DNA of 64,000 nucleotides from an uncultured Bacteroidales bacterium (GCA_903959905.1 CAJBYO010000020.1:1-64000); one strand, 5' to 3'. Counted from the first letter of the stretch, positions 17,086-26,778 are shown. Numbers and translations: made by a program. The notes: a model not told the origin generated them from the sequence alone.

Positions 17086-18069
17086 ATGCTCATTATCAAA
17101 CGCCAACAGACTGATCCCTATTTCAACCTCGCCACAGAAGAGTATGTTTTGAAAAACCTTGCCGAAGATTCTTTCATGCTTTGGCGCAATGAACCGTCCA
17201 TCATCGTTGGGAAACACCAGAACACGCTGGCAGAGATCAATGCGGATTATGTGAAGGAAAACAACATTCCGGTTGTCAGAAGGCTCAGCGGAGGCGGTGC
17301 AGTTTTCCACGACCTTGGCAATCTCAATTTCACATTTATTCAAACTGGCAAGGAAGAGAACCTGATTGACTTCAGAAAATACACCGAGCCCATACTTGAA
17401 GTGCTGCTGAAACTGGGTATAGATGCAAAGTTTGAAGGCCGTAACGACCTGACGATCGGAGGACTCAAATTTTCAGGGAATGCCGAACACATCTGGAAAA
17501 AACGGGTGCTGCACCACGGCACCCTCCTGTTTGCATCACATATGCCAAATCTTGCTGCCGCGCTGAATGCAGATCCGCTCAAATTCCAGGATAAATCCGT
17601 GAAATCTGTCCGCAGCCGGGTCACCAACATAAGCGAACATCTTAAAAGCCCCATGGATGTAATGGAATTTGCAACCCTGATCCAGGATCATATTGCCCAA
17701 AAGAACCCGGATGCAAAGGTGATTGAACTTTCCCAGGAAGACCAGGAGAACATAAAGGAACTTGTAAAGAGCAAATACAGCACCTGGGAATGGAATTTCG
17801 GATATTCGCCTACGTACAATTTCAGGAAGCTGATACGTACCGAAAAAAGCGGAACCATTGAGTTTGACCTCGATGTGCAGAATGGCATCATCAGGCAAAT
17901 TAAAATCTTCGGCGATTATTTCAACAGGTTTGAAACAGAGGATATTGAACAGGCACTTAACGGTGTAGCACACCAGGAAGAGCAAATCAGAAAAGCACTT
18001 GAACCGTTCAACATTACAGATTACTTTACAGGACTGTCGTGCGATGAATTAATCGCCGGCATGTTCTGA
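17086..18069 (+). CDS. lplA: Lipoate-protein ligase
   Basis: Attaches lipoate to the lysine of 2-oxoacid dehydrogenase E2 and GcvH domains through lipoyl-AMP. The 327-residue protein has the full two-domain length. The catalytic domain shows N-L-A-T-E-E-Y near the start, the R-R-L-S-G-G-G-A-V-F-H-D lipoyl-AMP loop (about residue 65), G-x-x-N-D-L-T-I-x-G-x-K-x-S-G-N-A (about 125) and H-H-G-T-L-L. A C-terminal accessory domain (about 245-327) with K-S-K-Y-S-T-W-E-W is present. I use ATG 17086 because an earlier in-frame ATG lies in the promoter region. Its 3-prime end overlaps the convergent nhaA by 49 bases. Confidence 0.95.
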   Translation: MLIIKRQQTDPYFNLATEEYVLKNLAEDSFMLWRNEPSIIVGKHQNTLAEINADYVKENNIPVVRRLSGGGAVFHDLGNLNFTFIQTGKEENLIDFRKYTEPILEVLLKLGIDAKFEGRNDLTIGGLKFSGNAEHIWKKRVLHHGTLLFASHMPNLAAALNADPLKFQDKSVKSVRSRVTNISEHLKSPMDVMEFATLIQDHIAQKNPDAKVIELSQEDQENIKELVKSKYSTWEWNFGYSPTYNFRKLIRTEKSGTIEFDLDVQNGIIRQIKIFGDYFNRFETEDIEQALNGVAHQEEQIRKALEPFNITDYFTGLSCDELIAGMF

Positions 18070-19211
18070 TGCAAGCCATCATTCGGTAACGTCCTGCGGA
18101 GCCAGAAATACCCGCCAATACCAGATACGGCGCTGGATATCAGCACGGCAATTTTCGCATTGTCAATAAGTCCGCTGTTAAGATATGCCTGCAATGCAAT
18201 GAAAATTGACATGGTGAACCCGATTCCGCCAAGCAATCCGGTACCGATGATATGTTTCCATTTCAGGTCACCCGGCAACGAACAAAGGCCAAGCCATACC
18301 CCCGCCATGGAGAACAGGACTATTCCCAGGGGCTTTCCAACAACCAAACCAAGGAAAATTCCGATGCTGCCGGCCTCAGCCAGGTTATGATACCAATCGG
18401 CCCCCAGCATGATTCCCGTATTTGCCAGCGCAAAAAGCGGAAGTATGACAAATGCCACAGGACGATGAAGCAGATGCTGAACCCTGGCAGATGGCGACTT
18501 TTCACCACCGTCACCGAAAGGGATGGCAAATGCCAGCAATACGCCGGTAATAGTAGCATGAATGCCTGAGTTCAGCATGAAATACCACATCAGCAGTCCG
18601 CCGACAATGTATGGCAGTAACAGATGTATTCTCAACCGGTTTAACACCACCAATATGCCAAATATGCCCATAGCGATCAGCAAATTTGACCAAACAAGTG
18701 CTGACGTATAAAAGAAGGCAATGACCAGGATGGCCCCCAGGTCATCAATAACAGCAAGGGCCGTCAGAAATACTTTCAGCGTGGAAGGCACCCTGCTTCC
18801 AAGCAGGGATAAAATGCCAATGGCAAAAGCGATATCCGTCGCCATCGGGATTCCGGTGCCTGCCTGGGTAACCGTATTGGAATTGATCATCATGTAGATG
18901 CCGGCCGGGACAACCATCCCTCCTATTGCAGCAACAATTGGCAGGGACGCATTTCTGAAATCTGACAGTTCACCGACATAAATCTCCCGTTCCAGTTCAA
19001 GTCCGATCAACAGGAAGAAAACTGTCATCAACCCGTCGTTGATCCAATGCTGCAATGAATGACCCGCCGGATGGAGGTTCCATAATTCAAGATAGTGTTC
19101 GCCAATGGGTGAATTGGCGGCCACCAGGGAAAAAGCGGTACAGATGATGAGAACCAGCCCCCCTGATTTTTCACTGTTAAAGAAATCTGTAAACAGCCTG
19201 GTCAGTTTCAT
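18021..19211 (-). CDS. nhaA: Na+/H+ antiporter NhaA
   Basis: Inner-membrane electrogenic sodium/proton antiporter for pH and salt balance. The 396-residue protein has the normal length and about 12 helices. The aspartate pair that binds sodium is visible in A-V-I-D-D-L-G-A. Upstream are T-G-I-P-M-A-T-D-I-A-F-A-I-G and F-F-L-L-I-G-L-E-L-E-R-E, which are strong family blocks. The start overlaps the stop of the upstream lipoprotein gene by 4 bases (ATGA type), so the two are coupled. The 3-prime end overlaps lplA on the other strand by 49 bases, encoding the non-conserved Ser/His-rich tail. Confidence 0.96.
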   Translation of the reverse strand: MKLTRLFTDFFNSEKSGGLVLIICTAFSLVAANSPIGEHYLELWNLHPAGHSLQHWINDGLMTVFFLLIGLELEREIYVGELSDFRNASLPIVAAIGGMVVPAGIYMMINSNTVTQAGTGIPMATDIAFAIGILSLLGSRVPSTLKVFLTALAVIDDLGAILVIAFFYTSALVWSNLLIAMGIFGILVVLNRLRIHLLLPYIVGGLLMWYFMLNSGIHATITGVLLAFAIPFGDGGEKSPSARVQHLLHRPVAFVILPLFALANTGIMLGADWYHNLAEAGSIGIFLGLVVGKPLGIVLFSMAGVWLGLCSLPGDLKWKHIIGTGLLGGIGFTMSIFIALQAYLNSGLIDNAKIAVLISSAVSGIGGYFWLRRTLPNDGLHQNMPAINSSHDSPVK

Positions 19212-19672
19212 TTGGTGGTAATGGTACAGTTGGGATTGGGAGTATTACACCCGGCATCAAGCACATATTTCCAGCTGCCGTCGGCCTGCTTCTTCCATAT
19301 GGAAACATAATTCCCGTATAAAGTGGTATCGCTTGATTTTACAAAGAGCTCCCAGTTGCCAAATGTGTAGCCGAGATCACCGGAGAGGCTTATTTCCGCT
19401 TTAACAGGAACCCATGTAAGCATTAACCCTGAGTCAGTGCCTGGTAAATAGATGTCATGCATGGCTGCTTTCCCGACAATGGGAAAATTCCCCTCTCTCA
19501 TCTTCACAACACTGTCGGCAGCATAAAAAATAAACGCAGCTCCGAGTCCTTTATCCTGACTCATCTGACTAAACTCCTTATCTGCTTTTATGAGACTGTC
19601 AACACTGTTTTGTGAAGCATGGCTACAACCCAAAAGTAACAGGACTGTAAGAACCGGTAACGTCAGTTTCAT
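19208..19672 (-). CDS. NTF2-like (DUF4440/SnoaL) lipoprotein
   Basis: A 154-residue protein with a lipoprotein signal: basic start, hydrophobic core LPVLTVLLLLG and lipobox-like L-L-G-C at about residues 13-16. The mature part begins with helix SVDSLIKADKEFSQM and continues F-I-F-Y-A-A-D-S-V-V, with strands ending G-N-Y-V-S-I-W-K-K-Q-A-D-G-S-W-K-Y-V-L-D, the pattern of DUF4440 cone-fold domains. The function is unknown. A TACATTTG box on the minus strand (19685-19692) is 13 bases before the ATG. It is translationally coupled to nhaA. Confidence 0.82.
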   Translation of the reverse strand: MKLTLPVLTVLLLLGCSHASQNSVDSLIKADKEFSQMSQDKGLGAAFIFYAADSVVKMREGNFPIVGKAAMHDIYLPGTDSGLMLTWVPVKAEISLSGDLGYTFGNWELFVKSSDTTLYGNYVSIWKKQADGSWKYVLDAGCNTPNPNCTITTK

Positions 19673-19879
19673 CTTTTTTTTTCACAAATGTAAATAGAAT
19701 TTAGTGAACTCGTGTCCGGGCAGCTCCAGCAACGTGGATGCAATCCCGGGCAAAGTAAACAATATGTTGATTATCTAATGTCATCTTTTTAAATTAAAAT
19801 GTCAACCATGCATTTCAATTTTACGCTAATTTTACCCTTTGATATTGATAAACGGCCGAATTGGCTAATAAATCGCTGT

Positions 19880-21391
19880 ATGAGTCTCCGTCTTTCTGTT
19901 TTGATCATTGAAGATAGTCAGTATGACACTGATTTGAATATCTGGCATCTCCGAAAAGCAGGATATGACATTCATTATCAGCGCGTGGAAAATGCAGACG
20001 AAATGAAACGCGCATTAAACGAACAACCGTGGGACATGATCTTATCGGATTATTCGATGCCACATTTTGACGTCTTGACTGCACTTGAAATTTATCATGA
20101 GTCACTCCTTGATATCCCTTTCATTGTAATATCCGGTGCTATCGGGGAAGTAAAAGCGGTCGAAATGATCAAAGCCGGAGCCCATGACTATCTTTTAAAA
20201 GATAACATGACCCGCTTTCATTCAGTCGTGCAACGTGAACTCAGGGAGGCGCAATTAAGAAAAAACCTCGCAGAAATAAACGGTGCCCTTGCCATCAGCG
20301 AAGACAGGTACCGAACGATGATAAAAGCATCTCCTGATGGCATTTTCATCACGAACCTTCAGGGGATCATTACAGAAGTGTCGGCCGCCGGACTGGAACT
20401 TTATGGCACAGATACGGTTGATGACATCGTTGGCCTGCCGTTTTCCAATTTTGTTCCTTCATTTGAGATACAAAGTCTGACAGATATATTCAACAAAACG
20501 ATGCGTGACGGACTTGCCCAGAATATTGAATTGAGGTTCATCAAAAAGGACAAATCTTTCCTGGTCACTGAAACGAACGCAACAATACTGCATGATCCGG
20601 AAGAGAATCCGATCTCCATTATGATGATCATCCGCGATATTTCTGAAAGAAAAAACCTTGAAATGCAACTTGTTCATTCAGAACGAATGGCAGGACTGGG
20701 GCAAATGGCATCAGGCATTGCGCATGAAATCAACCAGCCGCTAAATACCATCTCGATGGCGGTTGACAATCTGCTCGGTGAAATCACAGAATACGAAAAC
20801 ATCAACCATGAATACTTCAGGAAAAAATCCGAAAAAGTCTTTGATAATATCACCCGTATCCGCAACATAATCGACCACATCAGGGTCTTTTCCAGAAGCC
20901 ATGACGATCATATCCTTTCAGGTTTCAATGTAAATTCAAGCATCACAAATGCCGTAACCATGATTTCAGAACAGTTCAAATATCATGGCATCAATCTTAA
21001 GTTATTCCTTGATGATCAATTACAGGACATTACAGGAAATACATTTAAATTTGAACAGGTTATCCTTAATTTACTGTCAAATGCAAAAGATGCACTGCTG
21101 GAAAAGGAAGATACGATGAAGAGATCATTTGATAAATCAATTGAAATAAAGTCATCTTCAGATGATAACACGATTCTGGTGGAAGTTACAGATAACGGTG
21201 TTGGCATTGACAGCGACCAGATTAAACTCATTTTACTGCCGTTTTACACTACCAAGGATCCGAGGAAAGGAACCGGCCTCGGACTCTCAGTTTCCTACCA
21301 GATCATTAAGGAGATGAACGGCAGCCTTGAATTTTCAAGTGAAGTTGCTGTTGGAACAAAGGCCAGGATTATGTTGAAAACTAAAAATTAA
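19880..21391 (+). CDS. Receiver-PAS-histidine kinase
   Basis: A 503-residue signalling protein with a receiver domain first (about 5-120; acceptor Asp in M-I-L-S-D-Y-S-M-P), then a PAS domain (about 145-265) and a histidine kinase core. The H-box is G-I-A-H-E-I-N-Q-P-L-N, the N-box is L-L-S-N-A-K-D-A and the G-boxes are T-D-N-G-V-G-I and G-T-G-L-G-L-S. There is no membrane segment, so it is cytosolic. The N-terminal receiver means it can itself be phosphorylated from an upstream kinase. I prefer ATG 19880 (M-S-L-R-L-S-V-L-I-I-E-D) over an earlier ATG at 19799 that adds a non-conserved hydrophobic stretch. It probably phosphorylates the regulator 8 bases downstream. Confidence 0.9.
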   Translation: MSLRLSVLIIEDSQYDTDLNIWHLRKAGYDIHYQRVENADEMKRALNEQPWDMILSDYSMPHFDVLTALEIYHESLLDIPFIVISGAIGEVKAVEMIKAGAHDYLLKDNMTRFHSVVQRELREAQLRKNLAEINGALAISEDRYRTMIKASPDGIFITNLQGIITEVSAAGLELYGTDTVDDIVGLPFSNFVPSFEIQSLTDIFNKTMRDGLAQNIELRFIKKDKSFLVTETNATILHDPEENPISIMMIIRDISERKNLEMQLVHSERMAGLGQMASGIAHEINQPLNTISMAVDNLLGEITEYENINHEYFRKKSEKVFDNITRIRNIIDHIRVFSRSHDDHILSGFNVNSSITNAVTMISEQFKYHGINLKLFLDDQLQDITGNTFKFEQVILNLLSNAKDALLEKEDTMKRSFDKSIEIKSSSDDNTILVEVTDNGVGIDSDQIKLILLPFYTTKDPRKGTGLGLSVSYQIIKEMNGSLEFSSEVAVGTKARIMLKTKN

Positions 21392-21399
21392 CCGGGATC

Positions 21400-22791
21400 A
21401 TGTCTAAGCAGGAAAAACTTGAAATTCTGATACTTGATGATGAAAAGCAATTCACCGAAGAGTTGCATGAATTTTTGCAAAAATCAGGTTTTGAGTCATT
21501 TGAAACAAGCAATTTCCAGGATGCGAACCTTGTTCTGGCGGCGCATGACATCGACCTTCTTATCCTCGATGTGTGGTTACCGGGAATCAACGGGCTTGAT
21601 ATTTTAGAAGATGTTAAAACCCGGTATCCCAAACTTGAAGTAGTTATTATCTCAGCCCATGGCGACATGGACACAGTAATCAGGGCCGTGCGCCTGGGTG
21701 CATTTGATTATTTAAGAAAGCCGTTCAGGCACATTGACATTCAAATCGTTATTGAACGGACTCAAAAATATTTGCACCTACAGCGAAAGTTGAAGTTGGT
21801 TGAAGAGCGGAATTCACTGATATCTAAAACACTTGAGGAAAAAATTGACCGTCATTTTATCGGAATAAGTCCGCTCATCAGAAAGGTGTTTGATGCAGCT
21901 CTTGCTGCCTCCAAATACCCCGATGCCAACGTTTTGATCACCGGAGAAAGCGGAACCGGGAAAGAGAATATTGCCAGAATCATTCATTATTCCAGCACCC
22001 GGAAGGACCACTTGTTTTGTGCTGTAAACAGCAGTGCAATAACAGATTCGCTGCTTGAAAGTGAGTTTTTCGGACACAAGAAGGGTTCCTTTACCGGGGC
22101 AATTTCCGACAAAATGGGTTTTTTTGAGGTGTGTAACAACGGTACTTTGTTCCTTGATGAGATTGCCGACATGCCCCTGAACCTTCAATCAAAAATTTTA
22201 CGCGCCGCCGAAGAGAAAACAATTACACGGGTAGGAGATACAAAACCAATCAGTACCGATTTTCGTATCATCTCCTCAACCAATCTTGACATAGAAAAAC
22301 GGGTAACCGAGAAAAAATTCAGACTTGACCTCCTTCACCGGCTCAACACGGTAAACATCCATATCCCCCCGCTCCGGGAACGGCCACAAGACATTGAACC
22401 GCTCCTGATCCACTTTATCAACATGTTTTCACAAAAGCTGAACCGGCCAGAGTTTACCATTCAAAAGGAAGTGTTCAGCGAACTTAAACACTATTCTTTT
22501 CCAGGCAATATCAGGGAGTTAAAGAATATGGCAGAAAGAGCAATTATTCTTTCGAAGGGAAATGTGCTGGAAGTTCATGATTTCCCCACAAAAGCGCAAT
22601 CCTCCGGCCAACTTTCCGACGAACTGATGTCACTGGATCTGGAAAAAAATGAAATAAGCCTGGTAAGAAAGGCACTGCTGGTTTCAAATTATAACCAGAC
22701 AAAGGCTGCCGACCTGCTTGGAATTACCCGCCATGCACTTATCCGGAGGATGAAGAAACACCAGTTCAAAATTGGCAAAAACGAAATGTGA
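21400..22791 (+). CDS. Sigma-54-dependent response regulator (NtrC/AtoC-like)
   Basis: A 463-residue activator with receiver, AAA+ and DNA-binding domains. The receiver acceptor Asp is in L-L-I-L-D-V-W-L-P-G. The AAA+ domain has Walker A G-E-S-G-T-G-K-E, Walker B L-F-L-D-E-I, and the sigma-54 contact loop as G-S-F-T-G-A (usually GAFTGA; the Ser form occurs in active proteins). An R-E-R motif and a Fis-type helix-turn-helix ending N-Q-T-K-A-A-D-L-L-G-I-T-R-H-A-L-I-R-R complete it. It implies the genome has sigma-54. The nearest possible target is the promoter-like site before the PorP/SprF gene. Confidence 0.94.
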   Translation: MSKQEKLEILILDDEKQFTEELHEFLQKSGFESFETSNFQDANLVLAAHDIDLLILDVWLPGINGLDILEDVKTRYPKLEVVIISAHGDMDTVIRAVRLGAFDYLRKPFRHIDIQIVIERTQKYLHLQRKLKLVEERNSLISKTLEEKIDRHFIGISPLIRKVFDAALAASKYPDANVLITGESGTGKENIARIIHYSSTRKDHLFCAVNSSAITDSLLESEFFGHKKGSFTGAISDKMGFFEVCNNGTLFLDEIADMPLNLQSKILRAAEEKTITRVGDTKPISTDFRIISSTNLDIEKRVTEKKFRLDLLHRLNTVNIHIPPLRERPQDIEPLLIHFINMFSQKLNRPEFTIQKEVFSELKHYSFPGNIRELKNMAERAIILSKGNVLEVHDFPTKAQSSGQLSDELMSLDLEKNEISLVRKALLVSNYNQTKAADLLGITRHALIRRMKKHQFKIGKNEM

Positions 22792-22953
22792 TCGTTTTCG
22801 CACACTTGTGCGGTAAAATCGCGTTTGAAGGCAGCCTTTTCCACCTTCCTTGCCTCATACTCAGTTCAGGATCATTTTTCCGTCATTTTTATTTCATTCG
22901 TTTTAAAACACTTACCTTGAGTTTACCCTGATAAACAAATCATCCGGGCATTC

Positions 22954-22969
22954 CGGACCACTATTTGCA
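22954..22969 (+). promoter_or_regulatory. Possible sigma-54 promoter
   Basis: CGGACCA-CTAT-TTGCA has the GG and GC doublets exactly 10 bases apart and a perfect -12 half (TTGCA). The -24 half matches TGGCACR only partly. It overlaps a dyad CACTAT-TTGCA-ATAGTG (22959-22975) and lies about 45 bases before the PorP/SprF ATG, directly after a sigma-54 activator gene. Confidence 0.42.
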
Positions 22970-23013
22970 ATAGTGCTTAATACTGATTTTACATTGTTGC
23001 AAAAAGTACCCAG

Positions 23014-24111
23014 ATGTCTCTCACCCGGTTCTATAAAATATTAACAATTTGGATCATGGTGATGGTTATGGGTATTGCCGATTCATTTGGCGGTGATCCG
23101 TTCTACACTCAGTTTTCAAATGTCCCTATGTATTATAACCCCGCGTTCACCGGGGTATATACCGGAGCAAGGATCAGGTATACCTCACGCAGCCAGGGCC
23201 CCGCTTCCAGCCCCAACTTCAACGGATATCTGATTTCAGCAGATATTGGCGACCGGAATTTACCAGGAAGCGGCGGATTTGGCATTATGTTCAGCAATGA
23301 CAACGATGGAGTTGGTTTCATCAAAAACACCAACCTCGGGATATCATTTTCATCCAGGGTTCAATTCAACAAATTTATCATTGGCCAGGTTGGTGCTAAA
23401 GCATCATGGCTCCAGAAACGCGTTTCATGGGATGACTTTGCATCATCACAGCAACTGTCGGAAAAATATGGCCATTTATATGATTCCGGTTTCGTTGTAC
23501 CACAAACGAATGTTTTAAATGTCCCTGATTTTGGAATCGGAGGACTGATCCAGTTTACCAATGCAACCGGCTGTATATACGGAACAGTTGGCATTGCGGC
23601 AGACCATCTGTTTGAACCGGATGAATCACTCCTGGAGACGTCAAAAGCACCGCTGACCAGGAAATATACCGGACATGCAGACATGATATTTTCCGTCAAA
23701 TGCCCTACAGGATTCAATGCACGCGAGGATGATGTATTGAAAATCAATCCGGGGATCATTTTCCAGAACCAGGGCAACAGAAATGCAATTATGACCGGGG
23801 TTAACCTTACCAACTACGGAATATATTTCGGCGTATGGTACAAAGGGCTTTTCGGACCAGTTAACATCAATGCCATAGCGCTTTCAGGCGGTTACCGCTA
23901 TGTTATAAAGGATGACATCAGTATAAAATGCACCTATAGCTATGACATGCAGGTAAGTGGTCCTGATCATGCAAAAAGAGGCATCCATGAAATAAGTATC
24001 GCCCTGGAATTTAACAGCTTACACTTGTTTAAAAATTCAGGAAATCAATCCTATCGCCAGTTAAGCAAGAAGAACAAATACAATTCACAGCTGGCATACT
24101 CCGATTTTTAA
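23014..24111 (+). CDS. PorP/SprF-family outer membrane protein
   Basis: A 365-residue protein with a signal peptide (about residues 1-26) and the conserved opening D-P-F-Y-T-Q-F-S-N-V-P-M-Y-Y-N-P-A-F-T-G of the PorP/SprF family. The remainder is amphipathic beta-strands with G-G-F-G-I-M-F-S-N-D and a late G-G-Y-R-Y pattern, as expected for a barrel of this family. PorP/SprF proteins are outer-membrane partners of the type IX system and often anchor or secrete specific surface adhesins. No gliding adhesin gene is adjacent, so its cargo is unclear. It converges with the usher-like gene and may be under sigma-54 control. Confidence 0.92.
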   Translation: MSLTRFYKILTIWIMVMVMGIADSFGGDPFYTQFSNVPMYYNPAFTGVYTGARIRYTSRSQGPASSPNFNGYLISADIGDRNLPGSGGFGIMFSNDNDGVGFIKNTNLGISFSSRVQFNKFIIGQVGAKASWLQKRVSWDDFASSQQLSEKYGHLYDSGFVVPQTNVLNVPDFGIGGLIQFTNATGCIYGTVGIAADHLFEPDESLLETSKAPLTRKYTGHADMIFSVKCPTGFNAREDDVLKINPGIIFQNQGNRNAIMTGVNLTNYGIYFGVWYKGLFGPVNINAIALSGGYRYVIKDDISIKCTYSYDMQVSGPDHAKRGIHEISIALEFNSLHLFKNSGNQSYRQLSKKNKYNSQLAYSDF

Positions 24112-24144
24112 TCAGTACCCTATTGACGCCACGGAAATTACAAT

Positions 24145-26778
24145 TTACTTCCCGTCTGAATTATCACTGTCCGGTTCAGGAATCAGATGGATTTGCATCC
24201 CTTCCAGGTAATCACCCTGTGATAATGCCTTCATTTCAAAGTTAAGTGCACCTTGCGGAATTGTTACCATCAGGAAGCCAAGTTGGGTTTGGTCAACCTC
24301 CAGGGTGTATTTACCGGGTGGGATATCCATCGCATAAAATCCACCGTCAGAGAAGGTACGGATCGTTTCTTCATGATTGTTAGTGACACCTTTCAGGAAA
24401 AGCCGAAGCCCACCCTGCCCCTGCTGTCCGGCGACACGGTCAATTAACACTTTACCTTCAATGGTCCCTCCGCGGTAAAATGGAATTTCTATTCTTTTAT
24501 ACTGGTTGGGATCAGTAACGAAAGAGAATTCTGTAATGAGTGGAACAAGTGTAGGATTCGCAATGGCATTCCGGTTCACCTTTACATTGTAACGGTAATA
24601 GCTCTGTAACTGACTCAACCTGAGCACCCCATCCCGACCAACCCTGGCAGTGGCCGGATTGTCGAGAATTACTGAATTGTATGGCAATATCTCATCCCCG
24701 CCGTCATATTTCCCTGAATTGTTGTTATCGACATAAGAAACGACAGATACGGCCGACCTGCCAACTTGTTCCCGGTTGGTAGGCTGAAGGTTCCCATTGC
24801 GGGCATCCACTCCAACTGAACCAGACAAACTTTGCCGCAAAACCATCGCGTTGCCGTCAACATTCATGGTGGTGATAGAACGGGTGAAATCCATATCCAG
24901 GGTAAAGCCAAGTTCTGCATTGATTAATTTTTGACGGAAGTTATACCCCAGGTTGAAATTTAACCTTCCGTTGCGGAACAGTGTCCGGGACAATTGCAGA
25001 TTTAGGGAAGTAACCGTGTAATACCTGATATCAAACAGCATCTGTCCCCTGATGAACATTCCTCTCACATAAACCGGTATCCCGGGAGTACGGGCAATGG
25101 TATATGTCAAAGATGTTGTCAGTGAATGATCACTGGTAAACGACAGGTTCCTAACCCGGGTAAATGCATTTCTGTAGTTAAGAAGGAAAGTGAATTGCCA
25201 TATCCTTGAACTAAAATCAATGCTGTAGCGCGTTGAGGTTCTGCCGGCGAACTGGGTTTGCTGCCCCCCCATCCTCAAACCCGTTTTCATCCCAAGAATA
25301 TTGATTGGCAGATATATGCTACCCACAATGTCTTCCATTGCCCCGATCAGGTTTAATGTGCCTGCATGCGGAAAATGCGAATAGATCAGGTTAATACTAA
25401 GGTCGGACGGGTACATGACACTGCCGGAAAGACGGTAATAATTGTCGGGGGCAATGTCAGCGGACAAAAGATACTGCTTGGCTATCCGGGAAGAAACACT
25501 GCCAAATAATATCGGCTTGTCTGACCATATTTCTTTTGCAAAATAATCAGCCCCCACAGACGCCGTAAGCCACTTGGTGACACCAACCTTCACATCGCCA
25601 TGGCCTGCGTATAGCTGCGGCTCCAGTTCATTTGCAGTATTATCAATAACCCCGGCCTGGAGGTTGTATGTAACAACACCTGCCGGAAGAAAAGTAAAGG
25701 GAACCTGCATCTCCCGGTCAATAAATTTCACCTCCCCCGATGGAGTATATACTCTTGTGCTCAGGCGGGTAGTTCCATAGGAAACAGGAACCCTGAAGCG
25801 ATAATATCCAAGTTCATCTGCCCTCATATAACCGATCAAACGGTCGTTCACATAAAGCTCAACTTCTGATTCGGGATCTGTTCTCCCGTCAACCACATAA
25901 GTGTCATACATCTTCCGTGGTTCAATGGGGTCATTACTAATGGCAACACCCCTGATTTGTTGCCGGAGCAGGCCGGTGGTGGATAATTGTCCGGCCGAGA
26001 AACTGGCAAAGTAGGGATTATCACGGGCAACGAATCGCCACCTCAGGTTGTTTGACTGCAACGAGCTTGCTGAATTTGCAGATCTGGTGCCGATTACTGT
26101 ACCCTGAATATCTCCTCCAAGAACTTCCATACCACCCGTAAACATATATTCCAAACCAGTGGAATATTTTGAATACTGGCCATTCAGCGCGTAGTCAACC
26201 ATGGCCCCTCCAAGGATTTTTCGCGAACGTTTAAAGGCGAGCGGAAAGTCCTCTTTCCGGGTTTCCGAAGTCAGCATTTGACTCCGCTTTTCTTCGCGTT
26301 CACTTTTCACCTGGACCGGCAGGATATTCTCAGTGACTAAGCTAAGGGCAAGATAATCAATATTCACGGTAAAAACCAAACCGAATACTTTCTCAAAGAC
26401 GGCAGGGCTCAGGTAAAAATCCATTGAGCCAATCCGGAAATCATCGGGGGTAATGGGAAAAACACTTTTTCCAAGCTGAACCTCCATTTTGCCAAGGTCA
26501 ATGACAAATGGGTTGTTTGGGCTCAGATAACTTCCACGAACAGTAAAGTTTTTTATATCAGGCTCATAATTTATCTGAAACAAATTAAAGAGTTCAGTAA
26601 CCGGGAGGAAAGTTCGTTTTGATTTATCATTTACGATACTGCTAACATATACTGCCCCAATAGCAGGATACCTGAATGTTAGCATGACCTCATCCTCTTT
26701 GAATGCCTGGGAAAAAACCTGGGAGACAGGTAATACAAGGAATGTAACAAGGATAAAGGAAATGAGCTTTTTTATCAT
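24145..26778 (-). CDS. Usher-like outer membrane assembly protein
   Basis: An 877-residue outer membrane protein with a signal peptide (about 1-23). The central part recalls fimbrial ushers: R-G-V-A-I-S-N-D-P, then a plug-like beta domain YDTYVVDGRTDPESEVELYV with L-G-Y-Y-R-F-R-V-P, then F-L-P-A-G-V-V-T-Y-N-L-Q-A-G, corresponding to the plug and following strands of PapC-type ushers. Many alternating hydrophobic strands suggest a 24-strand barrel. The C-terminus adds a metal-loop-like D-N-N-N-S-G-K-Y-D-G-G-D segment and a carboxypeptidase-regulatory-like domain (G-G-T-I-E-G-K-V). It follows the PapD-like chaperone gene by 17 bases. The assignment rests on context plus these motifs. Confidence 0.8.
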   Translation of the reverse strand: MIKKLISFILVTFLVLPVSQVFSQAFKEDEVMLTFRYPAIGAVYVSSIVNDKSKRTFLPVTELFNLFQINYEPDIKNFTVRGSYLSPNNPFVIDLGKMEVQLGKSVFPITPDDFRIGSMDFYLSPAVFEKVFGLVFTVNIDYLALSLVTENILPVQVKSEREEKRSQMLTSETRKEDFPLAFKRSRKILGGAMVDYALNGQYSKYSTGLEYMFTGGMEVLGGDIQGTVIGTRSANSASSLQSNNLRWRFVARDNPYFASFSAGQLSTTGLLRQQIRGVAISNDPIEPRKMYDTYVVDGRTDPESEVELYVNDRLIGYMRADELGYYRFRVPVSYGTTRLSTRVYTPSGEVKFIDREMQVPFTFLPAGVVTYNLQAGVIDNTANELEPQLYAGHGDVKVGVTKWLTASVGADYFAKEIWSDKPILFGSVSSRIAKQYLLSADIAPDNYYRLSGSVMYPSDLSINLIYSHFPHAGTLNLIGAMEDIVGSIYLPINILGMKTGLRMGGQQTQFAGRTSTRYSIDFSSRIWQFTFLLNYRNAFTRVRNLSFTSDHSLTTSLTYTIARTPGIPVYVRGMFIRGQMLFDIRYYTVTSLNLQLSRTLFRNGRLNFNLGYNFRQKLINAELGFTLDMDFTRSITTMNVDGNAMVLRQSLSGSVGVDARNGNLQPTNREQVGRSAVSVVSYVDNNNSGKYDGGDEILPYNSVILDNPATARVGRDGVLRLSQLQSYYRYNVKVNRNAIANPTLVPLITEFSFVTDPNQYKRIEIPFYRGGTIEGKVLIDRVAGQQGQGGLRLFLKGVTNNHEETIRTFSDGGFYAMDIPPGKYTLEVDQTQLGFLMVTIPQGALNFEMKALSQGDYLEGMQIHLIPEPDSDNSDGK

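Noticed and set aside
22792..22835. Terminator after the sigma-54 regulator gene
   Set aside because: GCACACTTGTGC gives only a short stem and no T-run follows; too weak to list.
24145..26778. TonB-dependent receptor (SusC-like) as alternative for the large barrel
   Set aside because: No N-terminal plug motif of SusC, no SusD gene beside it, and a PapD-like chaperone directly upstream.
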